This document shows positions 25,745 to 34,258 of a stretch of 64,000 nucleotides of DNA, piece after piece. The notes beneath the pieces were generated by a model that saw only the letters and a list, made by a program, of their open reading frames with translations, ran no database searches and was not told where the DNA came from. Positions within the stretch are counted from its first letter, which is position 1, and each line of letters starts with the position of its first letter. The stretch is from Planctomycetia bacterium (lineage in GTDB: Bacteria > Planctomycetota > Planctomycetia > Pirellulales > Thermoguttaceae). The stretch lies in contig JAUNBF010000006.1 of NCBI GenBank assembly GCA_030527185.1, positions 29,755-93,754 on the forward strand. Reading direction: 5' to 3'. The position numbers and the translations under genes were made by a program.

Positions 25745-28700
25745 TTATTTTTTCCTCCTCCACAAAATCAAGACACCTGCCAACAGTAAAAGCAGTGTGG
25801 ACGGTTCAGGAACGGCCTGGCTGTCATTCACTCCGGCTCGAAGGAGTTTGGCGGTATAACCGTAAGCCTCTTCAAAACCGGAAAAATCCCAGACGAATCT
25901 CCCAGAATCACCCAGTTCCAGAAAGGTGCCCAAATCCACTTGAACCCGTCCATTTTCTCCGGTGGTTTCCAGTCCCGTCACCAGCCCCAGCCAGTCCGCG
26001 AACATGTCGGTATAAGGCGTATCGACCCAGAGTTGATAGTTTTCCACCAGCGTCATGCCATTTTCAAAATCGACTCCCAACAGACGATCCACTCCAACCG
26101 AGCCAAACGTTCCGCCAAAGCCCGTTTCCGCTTTCAAAGTCAGCGTCGTCCCATTGTCGGTGGAAAGATCAAACAGATCGGTGGAATAGTCCAGCGACGT
26201 ACTTGCCACAGGGAGAATTTTGTAGCTGTTTTGCGCAAGTACCGTAAAACCATGGACTTCCGCAGCCAAACGACCACCGGTTTCCACCGTGGGAGCGTTA
26301 TTCAGAGTCGCGAAGGAACCAAAACCATTTTCTACCGGCGTGGCGGCAAAAAGTACCTGAGCGTTGTTGGAAATGGTAAGATTGTCTGTATGATTTTGGC
26401 TGTTGGCACCGTAAGTTACCGTTGTGCCATCCGTCACGAGATAAACATTCGTCCACGTACCGGTTCCGAAATAGTACGTTCCGTTATCGCGAATGGTCGT
26501 CGTGCCTCGCACAAAAATGTCGGAAGCTCCGTTTTGGTCGTAATTTCCAGAGAACCAGGCGGAAGAGCCATCCCCTTCCAGAACCAGATTCCCCTCGGAA
26601 TAAATCGCACCGCCATTTTTGGTGGCCGTGTTGTTCTGAAAAAGGGAGATGCCGGAAAGGGTGAGTGTTTTCGATGCGCTTCCCAGAAGAATGGCGCCGC
26701 CATGTTCATCCGCACCCGTACCGGTTGTTTTGTTGCCGATAAATGTCTGGACACCGGAAAGGGTGATGTTTCCGTAGTTGCTTCGGATCGCTCCACCACC
26801 GTAATTCTCAGTACTTTCATTGTTTTCAAAGAGACTGTTTCCCGAAATGAAAATATCCTCTCTGGCATAAATCGCACCACCAGCGTAGAGTGCTTTATTA
26901 TTGCGAAAGATGTTCGTGCCATACATCGTGAAGGAACCAGCGGCTACGGAGATAACCCCTCCACTTTGTGCCGTTGCGTGATTGGAATCGAACGTATTCG
27001 TGCCGTAAAGAGTCAGGTTATTTCCATCTCCAGAAGAGAAAAAAACGCCTCCTTCACCATGGGTGACGATGTTGGAAAACGTTACGTTGTCGCCGTAAAA
27101 AACAACCGGTTGGTCTTGCCCACCACTATTGTACAGGAACCCTCCATTGCCAGAGATAGGTATTTCGCCTCCCTGAAAGTGCAGATTGGCAACGTTCAAC
27201 GTGATATTCCCCGCGAGGAAAAGTCGGGAGGTGGAAAGCGTGACGGTTCGCACATCCTCTGTGTTGGACTGGTACGTCACATTGCGTCCAGTAAAATTAA
27301 TCGTATTTCCCGCCGGGACATTTCCAGTTACCCAAACGGTTTCCAATTCCCCAGGCGCTCCGACAGAACCCAGGTTTGTTCCTGAGGTAAACGTCGTTCC
27401 ATTGGATTGATACACCGTTTTTCCAGTCTCTTCGGCTTGAATGGCAATGTTGTAACCATCATTTGTCTTGGTCGCGTAAGCCAACCCGGACAGTCCCGAA
27501 GCCAGTGTCACGATCGGTTTTTGAAGGAACGCCGGCATGGATTGTGTGGTCAACGCCGTTCGCGTTCCTGTAAAGGCTTCGTCCACAATAAACCGAATTG
27601 CGGAGGATTTGAGGGAAAGGGAGGTTGTCGCCAACATCGTCTCAAATCCGCCAGTATCCGTCGCTTTGCCCAGATACACTTTCAGGTCGGCATTGGCCAA
27701 TGTCAACACTCCCACCGAATTTTGCGAACCGGCACCCAGCGTGACATGCGCCCCTTGGGAAATCGTCAGGCTGGTACTGTTGATTCCACCACCGAAAGTG
27801 TAATTCCCCGAATCTTGAATCGTGACCGCGACGCCATTCTGGGAACCAATGTCGTTCGGAGTTCCCCCCGCCGTATTGCCTGAAAACGTCACCGACGTAT
27901 CCGCCCCGGAAAAGGAAATGGAGGAATTCGCGTGCCAGGTGGAAATTGCGCCACCGTAAAGCCCCGCGGAATTGCCGAGAAACAGGTGCGTTCCGCGTGT
28001 GATGGAAACCCTGTAATCCGATTCGATAGCTCCGCCGCTTTTCGTTGCGGAATTATCCTGAAAGAGAGAATTGTTGTTGGAAAGCGTCAGCCCACCATCT
28101 CCCGGAATATACAACGCCCCCCCCCAACCGGTATTGGCACCATCATCGTCCCAGGCACGGTTTCCTGTAAAGATACTGGAACCATTGGAAAAAGTCATGG
28201 ATTTACCAGCAACCATGGCTCCCCCGTTTCCCTGTCGCGTTTCGTTATCCTGAAAAACGATCGAGGTTTCCGCACCGCGAATGTTGACAGAATTTAGGGC
28301 ATAGATTGTTGTACCAGAAAGACCTGAAGCGGTATTTTCCTGAAAAATCAGACGTGAAACCTGGGAATCCTCTCCCAGAAAAACATTTCCCTGCTCTCCC
28401 CAACTGGCATCGATCGCGACACCTTTTTCCACCGCCGTATTTTTCAGAAACGAAACGTTTCCAGAAACGTAAACCTCTCCAAGTTGATTATAGACAGCAG
28501 CCCCTCGGTTGGCACGATTGTTGAGAAACGTATGGTTTCCCTGAATCCGCGTCACTCCATCGTAGTTGTAGATCGCCCCGCCCGAACCGTCTGCCTGAGT
28601 CCCGGAAAAGAGGCTGTTTCCGGTTAGGGTTGTCGTCCGCGCAAACACCGCGCCGCCAAAATCTTTACGGAGATTCTGAAATATCACGTCGCGGGCATGA

Positions 28701-29122
28701 ATCGTAACCATTCCCGAATCGTGAGAGGTCGTCTGGAATCCCGCCAGGATAGAATTGCCGTCGAAGGTGACACGATTCAGATGGAAGGTGGAACCTTGAA
28801 CATCGCTGAAAAACGCTCCCGTTTCCCCTGCTCCCGGAGTAATCGTGCGAACGGTATCGTTATCCGAAGTGATGGTCAGTGTGTAGGGATTGCCACCCCA
28901 GGAAAGAACTCCTCCACGAGTGGCGTTGTCACTGAGCGTCAAAATGTCCCCACTGGCAAACGAGGGTATTCCTGTGAAAATCGCATTGGAAAGTGTCCGA
29001 TCGACGGTTTGCCCGGTTATCGTACTACCGTTGAATGTCGTTCGGACAACTTCTGAAAAACTTGTCGAAACAAACAATATTATCAGAAGTCCCCCATTCA
29101 AAATAGTAAAAATAGGCCTCAT
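25745..29122 (-). CDS. Large beta-helix PEP-CTERM surface protein (Pmp/autotransporter-like repeats)
   Basis: 1125 residues from the ATG at 29122 (GAGGAGG 6 bases upstream). The signal peptide is followed by two long right-handed beta-helix regions made of repeats such as GGAIYNYDG, SLFQNNTATKNGGAI and GGAMVAGKSM, the pattern of chlamydial Pmp and adhesin repeats. The C-terminus is a PEP-CTERM sorting signal: VPEPSTLLLLLAGVLILWRRKK. Such proteins are cut and anchored by exosortase, none of which is in the window. It is first in an operon with lipoprotein, DUF1559, GH127 and GH39-like genes. A G9 run at 28127-28135 lies in the coding sequence. Confidence 0.85.
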   Translation of the reverse strand: MRPIFTILNGGLLIILFVSTSFSEVVRTTFNGSTITGQTVDRTLSNAIFTGIPSFASGDILTLSDNATRGGVLSWGGNPYTLTITSDNDTVRTITPGAGETGAFFSDVQGSTFHLNRVTFDGNSILAGFQTTSHDSGMVTIHARDVIFQNLRKDFGGAVFARTTTLTGNSLFSGTQADGSGGAIYNYDGVTRIQGNHTFLNNRANRGAAVYNQLGEVYVSGNVSFLKNTAVEKGVAIDASWGEQGNVFLGEDSQVSRLIFQENTASGLSGTTIYALNSVNIRGAETSIVFQDNETRQGNGGAMVAGKSMTFSNGSSIFTGNRAWDDDGANTGWGGALYIPGDGGLTLSNNNSLFQDNSATKSGGAIESDYRVSITRGTHLFLGNSAGLYGGAISTWHANSSISFSGADTSVTFSGNTAGGTPNDIGSQNGVAVTIQDSGNYTFGGGINSTSLTISQGAHVTLGAGSQNSVGVLTLANADLKVYLGKATDTGGFETMLATTSLSLKSSAIRFIVDEAFTGTRTALTTQSMPAFLQKPIVTLASGLSGLAYATKTNDGYNIAIQAEETGKTVYQSNGTTFTSGTNLGSVGAPGELETVWVTGNVPAGNTINFTGRNVTYQSNTEDVRTVTLSTSRLFLAGNITLNVANLHFQGGEIPISGNGGFLYNSGGQDQPVVFYGDNVTFSNIVTHGEGGVFFSSGDGNNLTLYGTNTFDSNHATAQSGGVISVAAGSFTMYGTNIFRNNKALYAGGAIYAREDIFISGNSLFENNESTENYGGGAIRSNYGNITLSGVQTFIGNKTTGTGADEHGGAILLGSASKTLTLSGISLFQNNTATKNGGAIYSEGNLVLEGDGSSAWFSGNYDQNGASDIFVRGTTTIRDNGTYYFGTGTWTNVYLVTDGTTVTYGANSQNHTDNLTISNNAQVLFAATPVENGFGSFATLNNAPTVETGGRLAAEVHGFTVLAQNSYKILPVASTSLDYSTDLFDLSTDNGTTLTLKAETGFGGTFGSVGVDRLLGVDFENGMTLVENYQLWVDTPYTDMFADWLGLVTGLETTGENGRVQVDLGTFLELGDSGRFVWDFSGFEEAYGYTAKLLRAGVNDSQAVPEPSTLLLLLAGVLILWRRKK
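28127..28135 (-). repeat. G9 homopolymer inside the beta-helix gene
   Basis: Nine consecutive G (coding strand) encode Trp-Gly-Gly-Ala. The frame is intact at this length; gain or loss of one base would truncate the protein after about one third. Confidence 0.6.
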
Positions 29123-29177
29123 AGTCAGCCTCCTCGTAAAAAGTGAAAGTGGTAAAGATAAACATTTTACAAAATCC

Positions 29178-29206
29178 ATTATAAACCCATGAATACCCCT
29201 TGTCAA
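29178..29206 (-). promoter_or_regulatory. Consensus sigma-70 promoter of the beta-helix/GH operon
   Basis: Minus strand TTGACA, exactly 17 bases, TATAAT, a perfect match. It ends 56 bases before the ATG at 29122. Confidence 0.8.
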
Positions 29207-29210
29207 TGCA

Positions 29211-29242
29211 ATTTCGCGCAAGCTTTCCTCAGATTTCGCGCA
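29211..29242 (-). promoter_or_regulatory. Direct-repeat operator for the AraC-type regulator
   Basis: ATTTCGCGCA occurs at 29211-29220 and 29233-29242, a 22-base period (two helical turns). It ends 4 bases from the -35 box of the perfect promoter. This is the expected geometry for an AraC/XylR activator site. Confidence 0.65.
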
Positions 29243-29423
29243 CCAGCTACCGTTTTTAAAATCGCTTCCATTCTCCATTTACGTTGAAAATTTTCCAGTT
29301 CAGGAGGTTCTCTCATGGAGGGAAAGGGAATTGCCGAAGAAATAAGGAGGAGGGAAGTCACTCTTTCCATGGATATTTTTCGACGTTCACTCCAAAGTAA
29401 AAGGAAAATTTCCCATCAGAACG

Positions 29424-30602
29424 ATGAAAAAGAGAGTTCCGCACATTCCCCACGTTTGCATTTTGCTGAACATGTCTCTGTCGGCATGTCGGGAGAAGTT
29501 GCGTGGCATTCTGCGTTACGAACGGTTGTACGGACCATGGAAACTCCATTTGCCGACGTTTGAGGACTGTTCATACGACCAGATTCCTCTGGCAACTTAC
29601 GATGGAATTATTGCCGATTGCGTGCCTTATTATTTTTCCCAGGAACCACTGATGAAGACACGTCGTCCGATCGTTCTGTTGGATTATCTGGAGGATACGG
29701 CCGCACCTTTCTATCGATTTGCGCATGTTCGCTGCGACGGCAACCTGATTGGACGGATGGGGTTGGAACACTTCATGAAGTGCGGCTTGAGCAACTTTGC
29801 TTTTGTGGATGAGGTTTCCAATATCAACTGGTCACTCAATCGTCGGAACGGTTTTTTGTCTCGATGGAAAGAGTTGCCGGAAGGTTTTTCCGACTGTTTT
29901 GTTTACTCCGAAGATATTCTCTCCAAAAAATATCCCAAAACCGAGTCGCGTCGTCTTCTCAAATGGTTGCGGGAACTTCCCAAGCCGGTGGGTGTATTTT
30001 GTGCCCATGATGCCCGTGCCCAACAGGTGATTCAGGCATGTCATAAAGCGGAGATTACCATTCCCAAAGAGGTGACGGTTTTGGGTGTGGACGATGATGA
30101 AGACCTTTGCCAGATTTGCGATCCGACGCTCTCCAGCATCCGAAACGACAATGAGGGAGGTGGGTATTTGGCTGCGGAAGTGCTGGCGAAAATGATGGAG
30201 TTCCCCTCTCAGAAACTGGAACCCTGCTTTTATCCGCCGCTGTACGTTCACACCCGTCAAAGTACAGCCATCCAACACCATATCGAAAGTTTTCTTCAGG
30301 ACGCGATTCAGTTCGTGGAGGCTCATGCGGGGATAGGGATTCAGGTTTCCGATGTGGTGCGAGCCGCCAAGGTTTCCCGCCGTCTGTTGGAGCAACATTT
30401 CCGCAAAGTCCTGAAACGGAGCATTCACGACGTCATTCTCGATGCCCGTTTTCGTCGTGTTTGTATTCTTTTGCTGGAAACCGACCTGAATATTAACGAA
30501 CTGGCTCGGCTTTGTGGTTTTCAGAGCGAATATTATATCTGCACCGCGTTCAAAAAGCGTTTCGGCAAAACGATTTTTCAATACCGTAAAGATCGCGGTT
30601 GA
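29424..30602 (+). CDS. XylR-like AraC family transcriptional regulator
   Basis: 392 residues. The N-terminal about 280 residues form a LacI-type periplasmic-binding-protein fold (VGVFCAHDARAQQV, VTVLGVDDDEDLCQICDPTLSSI), followed by an AraC-type double helix-turn-helix (about 295-388; VSRRLLEQHFRK, INELARLCGFQSEYYICTAFKKRFG). This is the XylR architecture, where xylose binding activates catabolic promoters. It is divergent from the beta-helix/GH operon and likely controls it through the direct repeats at 29211-29242. The ligand is probably a pentose or related sugar. An upstream frame with a good ribosome site overlaps its start. Confidence 0.85.
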   Translation: MKKRVPHIPHVCILLNMSLSACREKLRGILRYERLYGPWKLHLPTFEDCSYDQIPLATYDGIIADCVPYYFSQEPLMKTRRPIVLLDYLEDTAAPFYRFAHVRCDGNLIGRMGLEHFMKCGLSNFAFVDEVSNINWSLNRRNGFLSRWKELPEGFSDCFVYSEDILSKKYPKTESRRLLKWLRELPKPVGVFCAHDARAQQVIQACHKAEITIPKEVTVLGVDDDEDLCQICDPTLSSIRNDNEGGGYLAAEVLAKMMEFPSQKLEPCFYPPLYVHTRQSTAIQHHIESFLQDAIQFVEAHAGIGIQVSDVVRAAKVSRRLLEQHFRKVLKRSIHDVILDARFRRVCILLLETDLNINELARLCGFQSEYYICTAFKKRFGKTIFQYRKDRG

Positions 30603-30752
30603 AAGACTTTCCCCACCTCTTTTTTAGGACAATTTCTGGTTTTTTCCCAAAAGATTCTGGGATGGGGGCTTGAAAAAAGGTGGAAATTGTGAAAAAATGG
30701 TAGTATGTCTTATTTTGCCAATGTTGGAACCGTAGACTTAAGGAGAGTGATG

Positions 30753-31460
30753 ATGGATAAGATGGAAAATTCAATCAATCGACGAACCGCTCTGGCTGGT
30801 GGTTTGGGAGTGGCGTTGGGCAGTTTTCTGACAGCTCCACCGGTTTTGGGTGAAGAAAACGAAGGTGGCGAAAAGAAGCGAGCCAGACGTCCGCGAAAAC
30901 GTCCTGTTCGGGAGGAGACGTGGAAATATGTTCCTCTCGATCCAGCCCAATGCGCTCAGCGTGCGTACGATCTGTACGATCCGTGGGGGTGTATGTACTG
31001 TGCGGTGAAGGCGGGGATTTTGGAGTATGCCGCCGCAATCGAGGCGGAAAATCCCGAATTGGCTGAGAGTTGCCGGGCGTTCCCGTTCATCGCCTTGCGG
31101 AGTGGCAAAACAGGCTGCGGTGCCATGGAGTCGCTTTGCGGAGCGGTCAATGGGGCAGGCTTTTTCATGGGTCTGTTTGTGAAAGATTACGGTGAGTTGT
31201 GCCAACTTATCAAACAGGTGGGAGAGTTTGTCAAGGAAACGCCCATGCCGCAATTCGTTCCGGCAGACGACAAACACCCCCATTTCGTCCAGTCGGTTTC
31301 GCACAGCATTTTGTGTAAAGAGAATACCACGGCCTGGTTGTCGAAAGACCCGTCGCAGGAGCATAAAATGTTGCGTCCCGAACGCTGCAAACGATATACC
31401 GGAACGGTATTGGGATATGCGGTGGAACTGCTCAACGACTATTTCAGCAAAGAGAGTTGA
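30753..31460 (+). CDS. Exported C_GCAxxG-type redox protein
   Basis: 235 residues from the second of two adjacent ATGs (GGAG 7 bases upstream; the ATG at 30750 is also possible). The N-terminus INRRTALAGGLGVALGSF resembles a Tat signal peptide. A KR-rich linker follows, then the C_GCAxxG pattern: GCMYCAVKAG and TGCGAMESLCGAVNGAGFFMGL plus later single cysteines. The family is a putative redox-active, cysteine-rich electron carrier found beside redox enzymes. Here it stands alone. Tat export would fit a folded metal- or cluster-binding protein. Confidence 0.7.
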   Translation: MDKMENSINRRTALAGGLGVALGSFLTAPPVLGEENEGGEKKRARRPRKRPVREETWKYVPLDPAQCAQRAYDLYDPWGCMYCAVKAGILEYAAAIEAENPELAESCRAFPFIALRSGKTGCGAMESLCGAVNGAGFFMGLFVKDYGELCQLIKQVGEFVKETPMPQFVPADDKHPHFVQSVSHSILCKENTTAWLSKDPSQEHKMLRPERCKRYTGTVLGYAVELLNDYFSKES

Positions 31461-31483
31461 TTTTCCCGGATAGAAAAATCCTG

Positions 31484-31523
31484 GCAAGAAATAAAGAAAC
31501 GGCTCTTGAAAAAGAACCGTTTC
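31484..31523 (-). terminator. Terminator of the BON-domain gene
   Basis: GAAACGG-x-TCTT / AAGA-x-CCGTTTC, 11 pairs with one mismatch and a 4-base loop. On the minus strand it is followed by TTTATTTCTT. It may also serve the convergent C_GCAxxG gene. Confidence 0.65.
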
Positions 31524-31541
31524 CTGAAAATGTGTCATTTT

Positions 31542-32483
31542 TTACGGCTTCTGACGGAACAGTCCATTGAATGGGCCACGGCTTGTGCCGTCGTCAAAGT
31601 CGAGGTGCCAGTAACCGTCGTGCCATTCCAGCGTCACTTTCCGCCATCCATCGGGTACCTGCGGATAGGGATAGTACGGGCCAACGTAAGGCCAGGCTTT
31701 GTGCGTATGACGTTTGGGATACTGCACCGCGGCGGTATTGGGATAAGCCGCGTAACTGGGCCATGCTTTGTTCGGCATGTGAGGATTGTCATACTGCATG
31801 GAGGCACTGGTGCGATACTGCATGTTGTACGCTTGCGGATTCATCGGTTGCGGCATTCCTCCCATTCCGTAAGAAACCGCGGGGGCTTCCGTCACGGTCG
31901 TTCCGTAGGAGACTTTTTTCAGAGCAACGGGCGTTCCGCTTCCCTGAAGTTGCGTCGTCTGGACGGGTTTGGCGGCCAGTTCACTCATGGCAGCGGCGGT
32001 GGAATCATGGGACGCGGCTGGCAGTGCGGTAGGAACGGTGGAGGTGGCGATAATCTGTTCCTGTCCATTCACGGGAACATCCGAAACGACCACTTCATCA
32101 CTGATGATTTCCGCACCGGGAATATCCTGCAAAACGGCGGGAGTTCCTTTGACAATACTCCGCTGATAACCAGCCGTCTGCTGCACTTCCGAGTCGGCAA
32201 TGACCTCTTTTTCCACTTCCAGGCGATTGATTACCTTGGATACACCGGCCAGGGATTCGATGGCATTTTCAATCTCCGCGATTTTGGAAGCATCATCCAC
32301 CACTCCCGTCAGCCAGACCGTCTCGTTCTGAAACTTCAGGCCAATATCGCAACCATCGGTCAGGGAATCTTCCTGAAGTACATTGGCGATTTTTTCCGCC
32401 ATTTCCTGATTACTTCCCCAGGTGACCATAGGAAGTAATGCTGCCGTCCAAAGGATGGCTCCACTTAAAATTACACGTCGCAT
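31542..32483 (-). CDS. Secreted BON-domain protein with planctomycete Trp/Tyr/Pro-rich C-terminus
   Basis: 313 residues from the ATG at 32483 (GGAGG 7 bases upstream). The signal peptide ends near TWGSN. Residues 28-92 form a BON domain (VWLTGVVDDASKIAEIENAI...GVSKVINRLEV), a phospholipid- or surface-binding fold. The middle is Ser/Thr/Val-rich and probably disordered. From about 220 it is rich in Tyr, Pro and Trp (AWPSYAAYPNTAAVQYPK, YVGPYYPYPQVPDGW), ending with HDGYWHLDFDDG. This tail is a pattern I associate with planctomycete cell-wall-like proteins. Confidence 0.75.
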   Translation of the reverse strand: MRRVILSGAILWTAALLPMVTWGSNQEMAEKIANVLQEDSLTDGCDIGLKFQNETVWLTGVVDDASKIAEIENAIESLAGVSKVINRLEVEKEVIADSEVQQTAGYQRSIVKGTPAVLQDIPGAEIISDEVVVSDVPVNGQEQIIATSTVPTALPAASHDSTAAAMSELAAKPVQTTQLQGSGTPVALKKVSYGTTVTEAPAVSYGMGGMPQPMNPQAYNMQYRTSASMQYDNPHMPNKAWPSYAAYPNTAAVQYPKRHTHKAWPYVGPYYPYPQVPDGWRKVTLEWHDGYWHLDFDDGTSRGPFNGLFRQKP

Positions 32484-32849
32484 ACTGTTTCCTCCAGTCC
32501 GTTTGTCATCGTGCAGCACGAAAACGATGAATGTCCCATTCCTTTTCATTTCGTTTTCATGTTTATTACCACTCTTTTGGAAAAATCATGATAGAAAAAC
32601 TATCATAATCCATTTATTCATCACTAACATCGGATGTAATTCAACCCCGACTTCAGTTTCTTCCGGCATAACCGGGAGAATCCGACAATTTTCCACTGGA
32701 AAAATCCTTACAATCGGAATAATCGGAAAAGTTTAACACAGGATTAAAATGCTAAAAATAGACAATAAAAAAGGAGGGCTGAAGAAAGTTCTTCCCTCCT
32801 GAAAAATGAGAATTTCCAAAATATCGACGGGGACGGTCTTTGTGAAAAG
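32484..32849. other. 366-base intergenic region
   Basis: Between two minus-strand genes. It holds a terminator for the upstream gene (32764-32800) and a 7-bp inverted repeat ATGATAG-AAAAA-CTATCAT at 32588-32606 about 105 bases before the BON gene. No coding region seen. Confidence 0.4.
32764..32800 (-). terminator. Terminator of the anti-sigma/pseudopilin gene
   Basis: AGGAGGG / CCCTCCT stem with an inner GAA/TTC extension, followed on the minus strand by TTTTTTATTG. Confidence 0.75.
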
Positions 32850-34016
32850 CTATTTGATTTCCAGGGCACTGAAGCCCAAAACGGTGTCGTTGGAGTGAAT
32901 TCCCAAGCCAATTTCCTGAAGATCGTTCAGGTAGATATGGTCTCCATCCCATTCCATCTCTTTTTGGAACGAAACATGGCCATCCTCAAACAGGATGTTA
33001 TTTCCACGTGGTCCATGACTGGGAACCTGAACGGGGATGATTTCGGGATTTTGCGCATCGGCCAAAAGTGCGTGCCGTGAACGACGCAGGTCTTGGGGAG
33101 GATGGTAATGTCCTTCCGTTTCATAGCCAATGTTGTAAGAATAATTGCCCCCCATGACCGGCAGAATAGCAACCAACGGCTCCTGGTCATGAATCGTTTC
33201 GAGTTCCGACAAGGTAGGAATATGGCGAGGAATTTCGTGCGTCGAATGAATAACATCCGGGCAGAAGAGGTGCCGTGGGAGGATTTGCCCGGTTTCCAAC
33301 AGGGTGGGGCCATAAAGACCTGCCACGTGATATTGAGAAAAGGGGGTATTTTTCACGGAAGGAAGTTCTCCGCCATGGAGATTAGCATAATTTTGCAGAG
33401 CCCGCCCGATGTGCATCATGTTATCCTGACAGACCGCCACGCGAGCTTCGTGCCGTGTGAAAAGAATGACCTGAAACAGTCCCAGAAAAACCACACTCAA
33501 AAGCGACAGTGCCACAAGACAATCCAATCCGTGCCATCGGGAATGGGAGAGTGCCAGAGACTCTTCCTCCTGAGGGATGGGAGCGGCGGCGATTTTTTCG
33601 CGAGTCACCAACGTATCCTGCGTTCGGCAGGTAACGGTCTCTTTGAGAGAGACGACCATCGACTCTTCCTGGAAAGGAGGAAACTCCATCGTTTCGCCAT
33701 AATCGTACCGATCCAAGCCCTTTTCACCGATTGAATTTTCACCGATCAAATTCTCACCGATCGAAACAGTGGCGGCAGGGCTGTGTACAAGAATAAACTC
33801 CATCGTTCGCTGTGCCAGCCCATGAGGAATCGGAAAGGACTGGTGATGTTCATCCCGAAATTGCAGCGCGGGACGGAAAAACGAGAGAAGCCGTTTGTAT
33901 TCCTGAGCGAAATCACCGTCGGCTCGCATTTGCTGCACGACTTCTTCCGCCTCCTCATCTTCCAGAGCGCCGCAAATATAGCTGATCAGCAATTTTTCCA
34001 TTTCTGATTGAGACAT
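32850..34016 (-). CDS. Anti-sigma-like/pseudopilin hybrid membrane protein
   Basis: 388 residues in three parts. Residues 1-75 look like an anti-sigma N-terminus (LISYICGALEDEEAEEVVQQM). Residues 80-160 are a linker with IGEN/IGEN/IGEK repeats at 86-99. One membrane helix is at about 164-187. The extracytoplasmic part starts like a DUF1559 ectodomain (ARVAVCQDNMMHIGRALQNY) and ends with NNILFEDGHVSF, equivalent to the DUF1559 DGSVRF motif. There is no prepilin cleavage motif. The gene follows an ECF sigma gene on the same strand, so it is probably that sigma factor's anchor, sensing the envelope through a pilin-like domain. Confidence 0.7.
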   Translation of the reverse strand: MSQSEMEKLLISYICGALEDEEAEEVVQQMRADGDFAQEYKRLLSFFRPALQFRDEHHQSFPIPHGLAQRTMEFILVHSPAATVSIGENLIGENSIGEKGLDRYDYGETMEFPPFQEESMVVSLKETVTCRTQDTLVTREKIAAAPIPQEEESLALSHSRWHGLDCLVALSLLSVVFLGLFQVILFTRHEARVAVCQDNMMHIGRALQNYANLHGGELPSVKNTPFSQYHVAGLYGPTLLETGQILPRHLFCPDVIHSTHEIPRHIPTLSELETIHDQEPLVAILPVMGGNYSYNIGYETEGHYHPPQDLRRSRHALLADAQNPEIIPVQVPSHGPRGNNILFEDGHVSFQKEMEWDGDHIYLNDLQEIGLGIHSNDTVLGFSALEIK

Positions 34017-34258
34017 GGTTTTTAATTTCTATCTATATAGGATATGAAAAATCTGTCGCCTGCGGTGGGTCTTTCTGATTTTCGCAAAACACGCACCTGC
34101 CATTTTCCTTTGTCAAATAACAGGTGTTTTTCAACAGAACCCCCGCACCTTGGAGCGATTCCGCAGGCCAGAAATTTCAGGTGCCGTAATTCTCCCTCAA
34201 AAGTTTAATACGTGAGGGTTTCCACGGCGGTTCTTCTTTCAAGGATAAATTTTTCATT

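Larger units (their letters stand above)
29123..29423. other. Divergent control region of the carbohydrate locus
   Basis: Carries a perfect minus-strand promoter (29178-29206) and two operator-like direct repeats (29211-29242). On the plus strand, a GGAGG with ATG at 29315 opens an 82-codon frame that overlaps the regulator start in another frame; this could be a leader peptide and is not called as a gene. Confidence 0.5.

Noticed and set aside
25940..27385. Long plus-strand frame opposite the beta-helix gene
   Set aside because: Antisense to a repeat-rich gene with clear signal peptide and PEP-CTERM tail; no ribosome site.
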